A program made the position numbers and the translations under genes. Source: Microbacterium sp. ACRRU (GTDB lineage: Bacteria; Actinomycetota; Actinomycetes; Actinomycetales; Microbacteriaceae). From it: 64,000 nt of DNA. Positions 36,221 through 46,116 of the stretch are shown here, piece after piece. The notes under the pieces were generated by a model. The model saw only the letters and a list, made by a program, of their open reading frames with translations, did not search any database and was not told where the DNA came from. The stretch lies in assembly GCF_022346945.1 (NCBI RefSeq), contig NZ_JAKRNI010000006.1, positions 48,766 through 112,765 of the forward strand, written 5' to 3'. The stretch's first letter is position 1. Every line of letters starts with the position of its first letter.

Positions 36221-37051
36221 ATGGAGCGAGTGGTTCTGGGCTACGACGCGAGCCAAGCGTCCGAGGCCGCCCTGGAGTGGATCGCCCACCGCGCGCGCGG
36301 CCGGCGGACGGAGCTCGACATCGTCCTCGTCACGAACATGTTCCTCTCCGACCGCATCGAGGCGGATTCCGTTCTCAATGCCGCCGCCCGACGGTGGCGG
36401 GACCTCGCCCCGGAGTCACCGGCCAACGTCGTCCGGCTCGACGGAGCCATGCCCGCGACGCTCTCGAACGCCGCCCGCGGCGCGGACCTGCTCGTGCTCG
36501 GCGTGCACCCCGGCTTTCGCACGCGGACCATGCTGACCGGGTGGGTACCGCTTCGGGCGGCCGCGCGGTCGGGGGTTCCCACCGGGCTCATTCCCGTAGG
36601 CTGGTCGGTCTCCGACGCACCGGTCACCGTCGGCCTGGACGATGACGATTCCTCGGCCGCGGCGGTTCTCTTCGCGGCGCAGACCGCCTCGTCGTCCGGC
36701 GTCCCCCTGCGGGTGGTGCATTCCTGGCTGATGGCCAACGCCGAGCCGCGCTGGTCGGACGAGCACCCTCGGCGCCCGCGCGATGTCGCCGACGCGCACG
36801 AGCGCATCCTGCGGGCCGCCGTCGAGCGTGTCGGCGAAGCGCAGCCGGACGTCGTCGCGTCGGCGGAGCTGGTGCGCGACAACCCCACGTCGGCCCTCAC
36901 GCGGGCCGCCGAGCGCAGCAGTCTCCTCGTCATCGGCACGCACGGACGCAGCGTCGTCGCGGGCGCATTCCTGGGGTCCGTCGGGATGGACCTCATCGGG
37001 ACGCTGCACTGCCCGATCTGTGTCGTGCCGAGCACATCGGCGACGGCGTGA
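36221..37051 (+). CDS. universal stress protein, two UspA domains
   Basis: 276 residues, tandem Usp domains. The first starts RVVLGYDASQASEAALEW; the second has VTVGLDDDDSSAAAV and the intact ATP loop GTHGRSVVAGAFLGS. The first domain's loop (GVHPGFRTRTMLTG) is degenerate. The ribosome site GGAGGAG lies just upstream of ATG 36221. A DevR-type box is 53 bases upstream, so it is predicted to belong to the hypoxia regulon together with the two other Usp genes here. Confidence 0.93.
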   Translation: MERVVLGYDASQASEAALEWIAHRARGRRTELDIVLVTNMFLSDRIEADSVLNAAARRWRDLAPESPANVVRLDGAMPATLSNAARGADLLVLGVHPGFRTRTMLTGWVPLRAAARSGVPTGLIPVGWSVSDAPVTVGLDDDDSSAAAVLFAAQTASSSGVPLRVVHSWLMANAEPRWSDEHPRRPRDVADAHERILRAAVERVGEAQPDVVASAELVRDNPTSALTRAAERSSLLVIGTHGRSVVAGAFLGSVGMDLIGTLHCPICVVPSTSATA

Positions 37052-37197
37052 CAGCCGTCCGGCGGAGGCGAGGGATGCCGTCTGTCCGGTGTACCGAGAG
37101 GACGCGGGCCTGACCTCTTATCCGGGGCGCCGCGGCCCTGGCATCCGGAATCGGTACGCCCGCACCCGGGCGGCCCGTCCGGACGGGTCCACGCGAC

Positions 37198-38040
37198 TCA
37201 TCGCGATCCGCGGGCGGGGAAACCCGCCGACGGCACCACGACGATGGGGCACCCCGCCCTCCAGAGGATGTCCTGGGCGACGGAGCCGAGGTACCCGCCG
37301 GCGAGCACTCCTTCGCGGTGGGTGCCGATGACGATCATCGTGGCGGTCGGGGCGTGATGGAGCAGCGCCTCGGCGGCGGGGGCGCGGACCAGGTCGGACT
37401 CCATGTGCACCCGCGGGAACCGGCGGTGCAGAGAATGCGTCGCCGCCTCCAGAAGGTCGCGGTGCTCTCGAAGGAGCCGCTCCGGCCGCACCAGCAGAGC
37501 CGCCGAACCGTCGATGGCAGGTTCGGGCAGGTGCCAGGCGTGCACGATGCGGAGTCGCCGCGAAGTCTCGTCCGCCTCCTTCGCCGCGAACGCCAGCGCC
37601 TCTTCCGACGAGGAGTCATCGTCCAGGCCGGCCGTCACGCTTCCCTCCCGCGGCGCCCACCCCGCGGGAACGATGCACACCGGCGGAACCGACCGGGCGA
37701 TCACACGGACGGGCAGCCATCCGCCGAGCGCCGCGCGCAACGGGTGGGCGGGGTCGACCCCGATGACCAGGAGGTCCGCCTCGGCCGACATCGCGGCGAG
37801 CGTGCGTGCCACTCCGCCCTCGGCGCGATGGAACTGGACGGCCTGCTCGGGAGCGGCCTCGTGGAGGATCCGTTCGGCGTCGGCGAAGGCCGCGACGGTG
37901 CGCGTGAGTAGCCCCGACGGATCCCCCACCACGTGCACGACGTCGACGTTCGCGGCGTGTGTCGCGCAGCGGCGACCGACCCAGGCGAGGGCGGAACGCG
38001 ACGCCGCGCTGTCATCGACGCCGACGACGATGTTCTCCAT
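37198..38040 (-). CDS. universal stress protein, two UspA domains, altered ATP loop
   Basis: 280 residues from ATG 38040 (MENIVVGVDDSAASRSAL). The second domain begins VTAGLDDDSSSEEAL. Its nucleotide loop is GTHREGVLAGGYLGS: Arg replaces the second Gly of the G-x2-G-x9-G-S signature, so ATP binding may be weakened. The closest relative in the window is 36221-37051, which shares the WLPVR and VPLRAAARSGVP-type central region. A DevR-type box lies 60 bases upstream. Confidence 0.92.
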   Translation of the reverse strand: MENIVVGVDDSAASRSALAWVGRRCATHAANVDVVHVVGDPSGLLTRTVAAFADAERILHEAAPEQAVQFHRAEGGVARTLAAMSAEADLLVIGVDPAHPLRAALGGWLPVRVIARSVPPVCIVPAGWAPREGSVTAGLDDDSSSEEALAFAAKEADETSRRLRIVHAWHLPEPAIDGSAALLVRPERLLREHRDLLEAATHSLHRRFPRVHMESDLVRAPAAEALLHHAPTATMIVIGTHREGVLAGGYLGSVAQDILWRAGCPIVVVPSAGFPARGSR

Positions 38041-38099
38041 GACTGCCTCCCCGAACGGTGTCCGTGCTGTCACGGTAGAGCGCGGCGGCGCGAGGGGTG

Positions 38100-38113
38100 A
38101 GGCCGAAGGTCCC
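38100..38113. promoter_or_regulatory. DevR/DosR-type box 5
   Basis: Reads AGGCCGAAGGTCCC, 13 of 14 like box 1, with A at the first position. It is 60 bases upstream of the minus-strand universal stress gene starting at 38040. No comparable box is seen between it and the lactate dehydrogenase start at 38411. Confidence 0.62.
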
Positions 38114-38158
38114 ACGGCGGGCGAGAACGGTGCGGGGCACTCGCAGGAGAAACAGGTC

Positions 38159-38180
38159 AGCCCCGCTCGAAAGCGGGGCT
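38159..38180 (-). terminator. terminator hairpin after tRNA-Ser
   Basis: 9-bp stem AGCCCCGCT / AGCGGGGCT with a four-base loop, 13 bases beyond the 3' end of the minus-strand tRNA-Ser. On the RNA the loop is UUCG, a very stable tetraloop. There is no T-run. It isolates the tRNA from the universal stress gene downstream. Confidence 0.7.
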
Positions 38181-38193
38181 GATCTGATGAAAG

Positions 38194-38284
38194 TGGCGGT
38201 GACGGTGGGATTTGAACCCACGGTAGGGGGTTACCCTACACAACTTTTCGAGAGTTGCACCTTCGGCCGCTCGGACACGTCACC
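38194..38284 (-). tRNA. tRNA-Ser (anticodon CGA)
   Basis: Reading the minus strand: acceptor GGTGACG pairs with CGTCACC, discriminator G, and CCA is encoded. The anticodon stem-loop is CAACT, CTCGAAA, AGTTG, giving anticodon CGA for UCG codons. A long variable arm (GTAGGGTAACCCCCTAC) and the T arm with GTTCAAATC confirm a class II serine tRNA, about 91 nt including CCA. Confidence 0.96.
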
Positions 38285-38305
38285 GCCGACCAGCTTACGA
38301 CACTC

Positions 38306-38353
38306 GACCGGATGCCGCGAATCCGTGCGTCGTCGGCTGTTCGGCATCCGGTC
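38306..38353. repeat. 12-bp inverted repeat upstream of ldh
   Basis: Perfect arms GACCGGATGCCG (38306-38317) and CGGCATCCGGTC (38342-38353) separated by 24 bases, between the tRNA-Ser promoter side and the ldh start at 38411. Each arm includes one GGATGCC motif. It could be a regulator site for ldh or a leader hairpin, or simply a paired copy of the genome-wide motif. Confidence 0.6.
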
Positions 38354-38410
38354 CTCCATCGTCGAAGAACCGTTCTGGTGGGGGTCTTCCCGCGGTGCCA
38401 GGATCAGATC

Positions 38411-39364
38411 ATGAGCGTGATCGAGAACTCGAAACTCACCGTCGTCGGCGCGGGGAGCGTGGGGGCCAGCGTCGCGTACGCCGCCCTCATCCGCGGGTCG
38501 GCCCGACACGTCGCCCTGTACGACATCGCCGAGGCGAAGGTCGAGGCCGAGGTGCTCGACCTCGCGCACGGCACCCAGTTCACCGGCTCGAGCGACATCA
38601 CCGGTGGCAGCGACGTCTCGGTCGCCGAGGGCTCGCACGTCGTCGTCATCACCGCGGGCGCCAAGCAGAACCCCGGCCAGACCCGCACCGAGCTCGCCGC
38701 GACCAACGCGGGCATCATCCGCCGCATGATGCCGGAGCTGCTCGAGGTCGCACCCCACGCGATCTACGTCATCGTCACCAACCCGTGCGACGTGCTCACG
38801 GTGCTCGCGCAGCAGGCGACGGGCCTGCCCACGCGCCGCATCTTCGCCTCGGGCACCGTGCTCGACACGTCCCGGCTGCGGTGGAAGATCGCGCAGCGCG
38901 CGGGCGTGGCGACCTCGAGCGTGCACGCGTGGATCGTCGGCGAGCACGGCGACACCGAGTTCCCCCTGTGGTCCACCGCGACCATCGGGTCGGTGCCGAT
39001 CACCGAGTACGACCTGCCCGACGGCACCCGCTTCGACGAGGCCGAACTGGATGCCATCGCCGTCGACGTCCGCGACGCGGCCTACAAGGTCATCCAGGGC
39101 AAGGGCGCGACGAACTACGCCATCGGCCTGTCGAGCGCACGCATCGTCGAGGCGATCCTGCGCGACGAGCACGCGATCCTCCCGGTGAGTACGGTGCTCG
39201 AGGGCTTCCACGGCATCGACGGGATGGCCCTCTCGGTACCGTCCGTCGTCAGCTCGCGCGGCGCGGTGCCGCTGTCCGGCACCCCGTTCTCCGACCGGGA
39301 GCTCACGCTCCTCCGCCGCTCCGCCGACGCGTTGACGACGGTCGCCGACTCGCTCCGCGACTGA
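38411..39364 (+). CDS. ldh: L-lactate dehydrogenase
   Basis: Reduces pyruvate to L-lactate with NADH. 317 residues from ATG 38411. NAD site VVGAGSVGASVAYAAL with Asp in ALYDIAEAK; substrate loop with NPGQTRTELAATN, including the Gln that favours pyruvate over oxaloacetate and Arg in the mobile loop; VTNPCDVLT; and the active-site His in VGEHGDTEFPLWS. Lies beside the DevR-type island and fits anaerobic redox balance, but I find no DevR box in its own upstream region. Confidence 0.95.
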   Translation: MSVIENSKLTVVGAGSVGASVAYAALIRGSARHVALYDIAEAKVEAEVLDLAHGTQFTGSSDITGGSDVSVAEGSHVVVITAGAKQNPGQTRTELAATNAGIIRRMMPELLEVAPHAIYVIVTNPCDVLTVLAQQATGLPTRRIFASGTVLDTSRLRWKIAQRAGVATSSVHAWIVGEHGDTEFPLWSTATIGSVPITEYDLPDGTRFDEAELDAIAVDVRDAAYKVIQGKGATNYAIGLSSARIVEAILRDEHAILPVSTVLEGFHGIDGMALSVPSVVSSRGAVPLSGTPFSDRELTLLRRSADALTTVADSLRD

Positions 39365-39412
39365 CCCGCGGGGCGTGGGCACTCGCCTCGCGCCCGCGCC
39401 CGGGGCCGTCAC

Positions 39413-39478
39413 GCATAAACGCGATTCGCGCGGGGAAACGCGTGGTCACCGCGTTTATGCCCGCAGATCGCGTTTATC
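39413..39478. repeat. repeated CGCGTTTAT elements between ldh and radA
   Basis: GCATAAACGCG at 39413-39423 faces CGCGTTTATGC at 39450-39460, an 11-bp perfect inverted repeat, and a further direct copy CGCGTTTATC sits at 39469-39478. A smaller nested hairpin, AAACGCG / CGCGTTT, lies at about 39437-39457. Three copies in 66 bases between two genes suggest either a protein-binding array in the radA promoter or a REP-like intergenic repeat that also ends ldh transcription. Confidence 0.6.
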
Positions 39479-39535
39479 GGGATGCCGTTGAGGCCCCACG
39501 CGAGCGATGTCGGAGGCCGCGCGTACCCTGGGCGC

Positions 39536-40903
39536 ATGGCATCCCGTCGTCCCGCTCCCACCGCCGCCCCTTACCGGTGCACCGAGTGCGGGTGGACGAC
39601 GCTGAAGTGGGTCGGCCGATGCGGCGAGTGCCAGTCCTGGGGCACGGTGGTAGAAGCCGCCGCGCAGACGGGCATCACGCGCTCCGTCACCGCCGTCGCT
39701 CCGGGAGTGGCGCGCGCGGCGCGGCGCATCACCGAGATCGACACGCAGGACGCCCCGCGTCGCACGAGCGGCGTCGGCGAGTTCGACCGGGTGCTCGGCG
39801 GCGGCATCGTTCCGGGGGCCGCGATCCTGCTGAGCGGTGAGCCCGGCGTCGGCAAGTCCACGCTGCTTCTCGAGGTCGCGGCCCAGAGCGCACGAGCCGG
39901 GCGGCGCGTGCTGTACGCGAGCGGCGAGGAGTCCGCGGCACAGGTGCGTCTGCGCGCCGAACGTACCGGCGCGCTGCACGACGAGCTGTACCTCGCGGCC
40001 GAGACCGACCTCGCGACGATCCTCGGCCACATCGACCAGGTCGAGCCCGACCTTCTCGTCGTCGACTCGGTGCAGACGGTGTCGTCGGCGCTCAGCGACG
40101 GCGCGGCCGGTCAGCCGGCGCAGGTGCGCGAGGTGGCATCCACGCTCATCCGCGTCGCGAAAGAGCGAGGGCTCCCCGTGGTGATCGTCGGACACGTCAC
40201 CAAAGACGGCACGATCGCGGGCCCGCGCGTGCTCGAGCACCTCGTCGACGTGGTCTGCCACTTCGAGGGCGACCGCCAGACGTCGCTGCGGTTCGTCCGT
40301 GCGCTCAAGAACCGCTTCGGCCCGACCGACGAGGTCGGGTGCTTCGACATGACCGGGAGCGGCATCGCCGAGGTCAGCGACCCCAGCGCCCTGTTCCTCG
40401 GGCACGGTGACCCCGAGCCCGGCACATGCGTGACGATCGCGATGGAGGGACGGCGCGCCCTGCCGGTCGAGATCCAGGCGCTCGCGGTGAAGCAGACCGC
40501 CCCCAATCCGCGCCGCATCGTCAACGGCGTCGACTCGTCGCGCGTGGCGATGGTGCTCGCGGTGCTCGAGAGCCGCATCGGCGTGTCCCTCGCCGACAAG
40601 GATGTCTACGTTTCGACCGTCGGGGGCGTGCGGCTGGTCGAGCCGGCGGCCGACCTGGCGATCGCGATCGCGGTGGCCAACGCCGTGCAGAACCGAACCG
40701 TGTCCAAGAGGCTCGCGGCGATCGGCGAACTCACCCTGACCGGCGAAATTCGCAACGTGACACAGGCGGCGCAACGCGCGTCCGAGGCCGCGCGCCTCGG
40801 CTATCACACGGTGCTCGACTCGCGATCCCGCAAGCTCGCGCAGGCCCTCAACGAGTTGAAGGTGCGCGGGATGCCACGCGACGACGTCACGCCCGCGTTC
40901 TGA
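39536..40903 (+). CDS. radA: DNA repair protein RadA
   Basis: Branch-migration ATPase of recombination, 455 residues. N-terminal zinc finger with Cys15, Cys18, Cys29 and Cys32 in YRCTECGWTTLKWVGRCGEC. RecA-like core with Walker A SGEPGVGKSTLLLEVA and Walker B DLLVVDSVQ, the RadA-specific KNRFGPTDEVGCF motif, and a C-terminal Lon-protease-like domain (VYVSTVGGVRLVEPAADLAI). Start at ATG 39536 gives the normal N-terminus. Confidence 0.96.
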   Translation: MASRRPAPTAAPYRCTECGWTTLKWVGRCGECQSWGTVVEAAAQTGITRSVTAVAPGVARAARRITEIDTQDAPRRTSGVGEFDRVLGGGIVPGAAILLSGEPGVGKSTLLLEVAAQSARAGRRVLYASGEESAAQVRLRAERTGALHDELYLAAETDLATILGHIDQVEPDLLVVDSVQTVSSALSDGAAGQPAQVREVASTLIRVAKERGLPVVIVGHVTKDGTIAGPRVLEHLVDVVCHFEGDRQTSLRFVRALKNRFGPTDEVGCFDMTGSGIAEVSDPSALFLGHGDPEPGTCVTIAMEGRRALPVEIQALAVKQTAPNPRRIVNGVDSSRVAMVLAVLESRIGVSLADKDVYVSTVGGVRLVEPAADLAIAIAVANAVQNRTVSKRLAAIGELTLTGEIRNVTQAAQRASEAARLGYHTVLDSRSRKLAQALNELKVRGMPRDDVTPAF

Positions 40904-41015
40904 CGCATCGTCGCCGCCGACGCGGGAGGCCGCGTGACGGCGGTGCACCGGTGTCCTTGCGCGTCTTCGCCGTCGTGCGGCCGCGGCACGAAAGGGCTGC
41001 GGAGACTCCGTCGCC

Positions 41016-41126
41016 TCAGTGGCCGGGCGGTGCCGAGCGGCGGCGGCGGTGTGGGGACGTGTAGCCCAGCACCGCGGGGATCACGAGTCCGGCGGCGCAC
41101 ACGGCACCGGCGATCAGGTACTCCAT
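41016..41126 (-). CDS. small membrane protein, 36 aa
   Basis: A 36-codon frame starting MEYLIAGAVCAAGLVIPAVL and ending in a positively charged HRRRRSAPPGH tail. One membrane helix near residues 4-21, followed by a basic cytoplasmic end, a typical small single-pass layout. Ribosome site is weak (GAGG). It lies in an otherwise gene-free interval between radA and the 41370 gene. Too short for homology from sequence alone; a real gene is plausible but unproven. Confidence 0.45.
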   Translation of the reverse strand: MEYLIAGAVCAAGLVIPAVLGYTSPHRRRRSAPPGH

Positions 41127-41237
41127 GCCTCGAGTCTTACACGGGCGTCTCACCCGCGCGACCCCGGTAACTCACCCTCCTGATGTCCACCGGGCGGGGC
41201 TGGCATCCGTTTGCACGTCGCTTCGCGGTCGGAGCGC

Positions 41238-41309
41238 GCACAACTCCTGCACACTCCGCACGCCACCCGTGCAACCACCGCCCGCTGCCACAACCCGCAG
41301 GAGTTATGC
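41238..41309. repeat. inverted pair of a GCAGGAGTT element
   Basis: Minus-strand copy at 41238-41250 and plus-strand copy at 41297-41309 both read GCAGGAGTT, one variable base, TGC (12 of 13 identical), 46 bases apart, in the intergenic stretch downstream of the 41370 gene. Possibly a dispersed intergenic repeat or a regulator site; I cannot tell which. Confidence 0.45.
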
Positions 41310-41369
41310 CGCGGAGCGGACGAACCACGTCGCCGCGCCGCGCCTGAGCCCCCTCAGCAGCGCGGGGGC

Positions 41370-41780
41370 TCAGGCGTCGAGCGCGGCCAGCAGATCGACC
41401 GGGCTCGCCTGGATCGGGTGAGGGCCCGCGATGTCGATGAACACGGTCGTGATCTCGTCGCGGTGGCGGTCGAGGAACGCGCGCAGCCACTGCGGCGACT
41501 GCAACGCGATGTGCGGAGGCAGAGTCTCGGGCTTGTGGGCGGCGTCGCTGAAGAGAAGCAGCGCGATCTCGCCGGTGTTCGGATCGCGGTAGGTCCACAC
41601 CTCGCCGACGTCGCGGGGGTCGTCGGCGTCACCCGGGCGCATGAGCGGCACGACGGTGGGCCCATGCCTCAGGGCGAACGCGATCGCCGCCATGTCCTGC
41701 GTCTGCAGGGCGTCGGTGAGAGCGGTGTTCTTGAAGTCCACGTCGAGCTTCTTCCCCTTGCGCTTCTTGCCGCCGGCCAT
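41370..41780 (-). CDS. hypothetical protein with SseB-like features, 136 aa
   Basis: 136 residues. The N-terminus is Lys-rich (MAGGKKRKGKKLDVDFKN), then a helix NTALTDALQTQDMAAIAFAL, and a beta-rich part: GEIALLLFSDAAHKPETLPP and ITTVFIDIAGPHPIQASPVD. The spacing of a TxDPNTGE strand, an LLLFSD strand and a late IDIAGPHPI segment resembles SseB-like domains, but similarity is distant. The start is supported by the compact conserved-looking N-terminus. A 38-bp tandem direct repeat lies upstream of it. Confidence 0.75.
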   Translation of the reverse strand: MAGGKKRKGKKLDVDFKNTALTDALQTQDMAAIAFALRHGPTVVPLMRPGDADDPRDVGEVWTYRDPNTGEIALLLFSDAAHKPETLPPHIALQSPQWLRAFLDRHRDEITTVFIDIAGPHPIQASPVDLLAALDA

Positions 41781-41928
41781 CCCCCGAGCCTAACCGCGGC
41801 GCCCCCGCCCTGTCGCTTCGGCGTAGATCGCCGAAACCCGAGCCCGCCTGGCCTCCTCCCCCCTGGCACGCTCCGGACCGCCACCCGACCGGGGCGCACC
41901 GAGTGCACCGGGGCGGTCATCGCGCGCC

Positions 41929-42009
41929 GGTGCACCGATCGCGCCCCGGCGCGACGCTCATCGCACACCCGGGTGCACCGATCGCGCCCCGGCGCGACGC
42001 TCATCGCAC
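41929..42009. repeat. perfect 38-bp direct repeat, period 43
   Basis: Units at 41929-41966 and 41972-42009 are identical over 38 bases and begin GGTGCACCGATCGCGCCCCG. A degenerate third unit seems to precede them (41891-41928). The array lies in the intergenic region upstream of the 41370-41780 gene and downstream of the 42057 gene. It may be a regulatory array or a simple slippage product. Confidence 0.85.
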
Positions 42010-42056
42010 GCCCCACTCGCGGCGAGCCCGCGCTCCACCGAGAGCGGGCACCCCGG

Positions 42057-42713
42057 TCACTGCAAGATGAATGACACCGTCCCGGCTGACGGGATGCCGC
42101 CGATCGAGACGCTCAGGTGATACGTCGCGCCACCGCCCGGGGCGAACGGCCGCTCACCGTCGCACGAGCTGACCGACGACCGCGTGCGATCCCAGGTGAG
42201 GGGCGCCGCGCTCGTGACCTGCTGACCCGCGGCGAGTGTGACCTCCATGTCGCTGGGCTCGGTCTGGCAGTCGGTCGATCGCCACCACACGTCGGAACCG
42301 CTCGTGACGGTGAAGGACTGCGCGCTCGTGCCGACGTTCATCGTGCACGGGTTCGCGGACGTGTTGGTGAGGCGAATGGACAGCTGAGGATTCTCGCCCT
42401 GCCCGTACTCGCCCTTGTCGGCGACCGCCTCCACGGTGATGTCCGCGGGGCTGCACTCCACCGGACCGGCGGGCGCCGTCGGTGTCGGGGTGGCCGTGGG
42501 CGTGGGCGTCGGCGCGGACTCCGCCGCGGAGGGCGCGGGGGCAGACGAGCTCGTCACCGGCGACGGATCGGCCGCGGGGGCGGAGCGCCACGGCGGCGCC
42601 GCGACGAGCCAGACGACAAGTCCGATCACGAGCAGCGCGAGGAGCGCGGCGGCAAGACGGCGTCGACGGTAGACCGCCGGGGACTGCCGCCGCCTGCGGG
42701 GGGCATCGGTCAT
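42057..42713 (-). CDS. membrane-anchored secreted protein, 218 aa
   Basis: Starts MTDAPRRRRQSPAVYRRRRL, a basic cytoplasmic tail, then one hydrophobic anchor AAALLALLVIGLVVWLVAA, then a Pro/Ser/Thr/Ala-rich linker (repeats of PTPT), then an extracellular beta domain of about 120 residues with four Cys (ECSPADI, NPCTMN, STDCQTEP, SSCDGE). The external domain resembles DUF4232-type domains of actinobacteria, with Cys pairs and YHLSVSIGG. I chose ATG 42713; an earlier in-frame GTG is possible. No function recognised. Confidence 0.82.
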   Translation of the reverse strand: MTDAPRRRRQSPAVYRRRRLAAALLALLVIGLVVWLVAAPPWRSAPAADPSPVTSSSAPAPSAAESAPTPTPTATPTPTAPAGPVECSPADITVEAVADKGEYGQGENPQLSIRLTNTSANPCTMNVGTSAQSFTVTSGSDVWWRSTDCQTEPSDMEVTLAAGQQVTSAAPLTWDRTRSSVSSCDGERPFAPGGGATYHLSVSIGGIPSAGTVSFILQ

Positions 42714-42759
42714 CGTTCCAGCGTAGGCGGCGCCGCCGGGCGCTCGCGCCATGCCGCGC

Positions 42760-43269
42760 TCACAGGTGCTTGAGCATTCGCGTGTTGCCGAGCGTGTTCG
42801 GCTTCACGTGGGCGAGGTCGAGGAACTCCGCCACGCCTTCGTCGGGGCTCCGCACGAGCTGGGAGTACACGTCGGGGTCGACGACCTGCTCCCCGATGGG
42901 CGCGAATCCCCGGCGCGTGAAGAAGTCGACCTCGAAGGTGAGGCAGAACAGCCGCGTGACGCCGAGTTCGCGCGCGTTCTCCTCCAGCACCTCCACGATC
43001 GCGCGGCCCACCCCGTGGTGAAGCCAGTCCTCGTGCACGATGAGCGTGCGGATCTCGCCGAGGTCCTCCCACATGACGTGGAGGGCGCCGCAGCCGATGA
43101 CCTCGCCGTCGACCTCGGCGACGACGAACTGCTGCACCGAGCCGTACAGCACCACGAGGTCCTTGCCGAGCAGGATGCGCTTCTGCACGAGCGGCTCGAG
43201 CAGTTCGTGGATGCGTCGGACGTCGCTGGTTCCGGCGGGGCGGACGACGAACGGCACGGCATCGGTCAT
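42760..43269 (-). CDS. amino-acid N-acetyltransferase, GNAT family
   Basis: 169 residues with the GNAT fold: VVRPAGTSDVRRIHELLEPL at the N-terminus, LGEIRTLIVHEDWLHHGVGR with the acetyl-CoA loop (H-H-G-V-G-R), and RLFCLTFEVDFFTRRGFAPI. This is the pattern of the short amino-acid N-acetyltransferases (N-acetylglutamate synthase type) that serve arginine synthesis in actinobacteria. Substrate is inferred from family only. I chose ATG 43269 (MTDAVPFVV). It is separated from clpC by a perfect palindrome. Confidence 0.88.
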   Translation of the reverse strand: MTDAVPFVVRPAGTSDVRRIHELLEPLVQKRILLGKDLVVLYGSVQQFVVAEVDGEVIGCGALHVMWEDLGEIRTLIVHEDWLHHGVGRAIVEVLEENARELGVTRLFCLTFEVDFFTRRGFAPIGEQVVDPDVYSQLVRSPDEGVAEFLDLAHVKPNTLGNTRMLKHL

Positions 43270-43283
43270 CGTCCCAGCGTACG

Positions 43284-43319
43284 ACGGGGGCCCGGATGCC
43301 ATGGCATCCGGGCCCCCGT
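43284..43319. terminator. 36-bp perfect palindrome after clpC
   Basis: Two 18-base arms meet at the centre between 43301 and 43302 without a loop; each arm ends in GGATGCCA/TGGCATCC. On the minus strand it is 12 bases beyond the clpC stop and upstream of the GNAT gene start. A hairpin here would be very stable, so it is a probable transcription terminator, though no T-run follows. It also carries the GGATGCC motif in both orientations. Confidence 0.7.
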
Positions 43320-43331
43320 GGTGTTCCTTCG

Positions 43332-45857
<2,526 letters not shown>

Positions 45858-45989
45858 CCTCAGTCCCTCCAGGAATGGGCTGACAGGCACGCCTCCGCGC
45901 GCCGTACATCGAGAGTAACCAGCGGTCGGATGCCACGGACGCGTGTTCGCCGTGGGCATACCCGGCGCACGGGGGGACTTGTGCACCCC

Positions 45990-46039
45990 ATCGACATTCG
46001 ATAACTTATCGACAACCGATAACATCGACTTTCGATAAG
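45990..46039. promoter_or_regulatory. three tandem 16-bp operators before the DUF2975-HTH pair
   Basis: Copies at 45990-46005, 46008-46023 and 46024-46039 read ATCGACATTCGATAAC, ATCGACAACCGATAAC and ATCGACTTTCGATAAG. Each is a near-palindrome of TATCGA/TCGATA type. The last copy runs into the ribosome binding site AAGGA and ends 9 bases before ATG 46049. An array this close to the start, next to a Cro/C1-type gene, strongly suggests autorepression. Confidence 0.75.
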
Positions 46040-46116
46040 GACACTGTCATGACATCCCCCGTCCGACCACCCGCATCCTTTCCCGCGGTGACACCGTCGG
46101 TTTCCTCTTCTTCATC

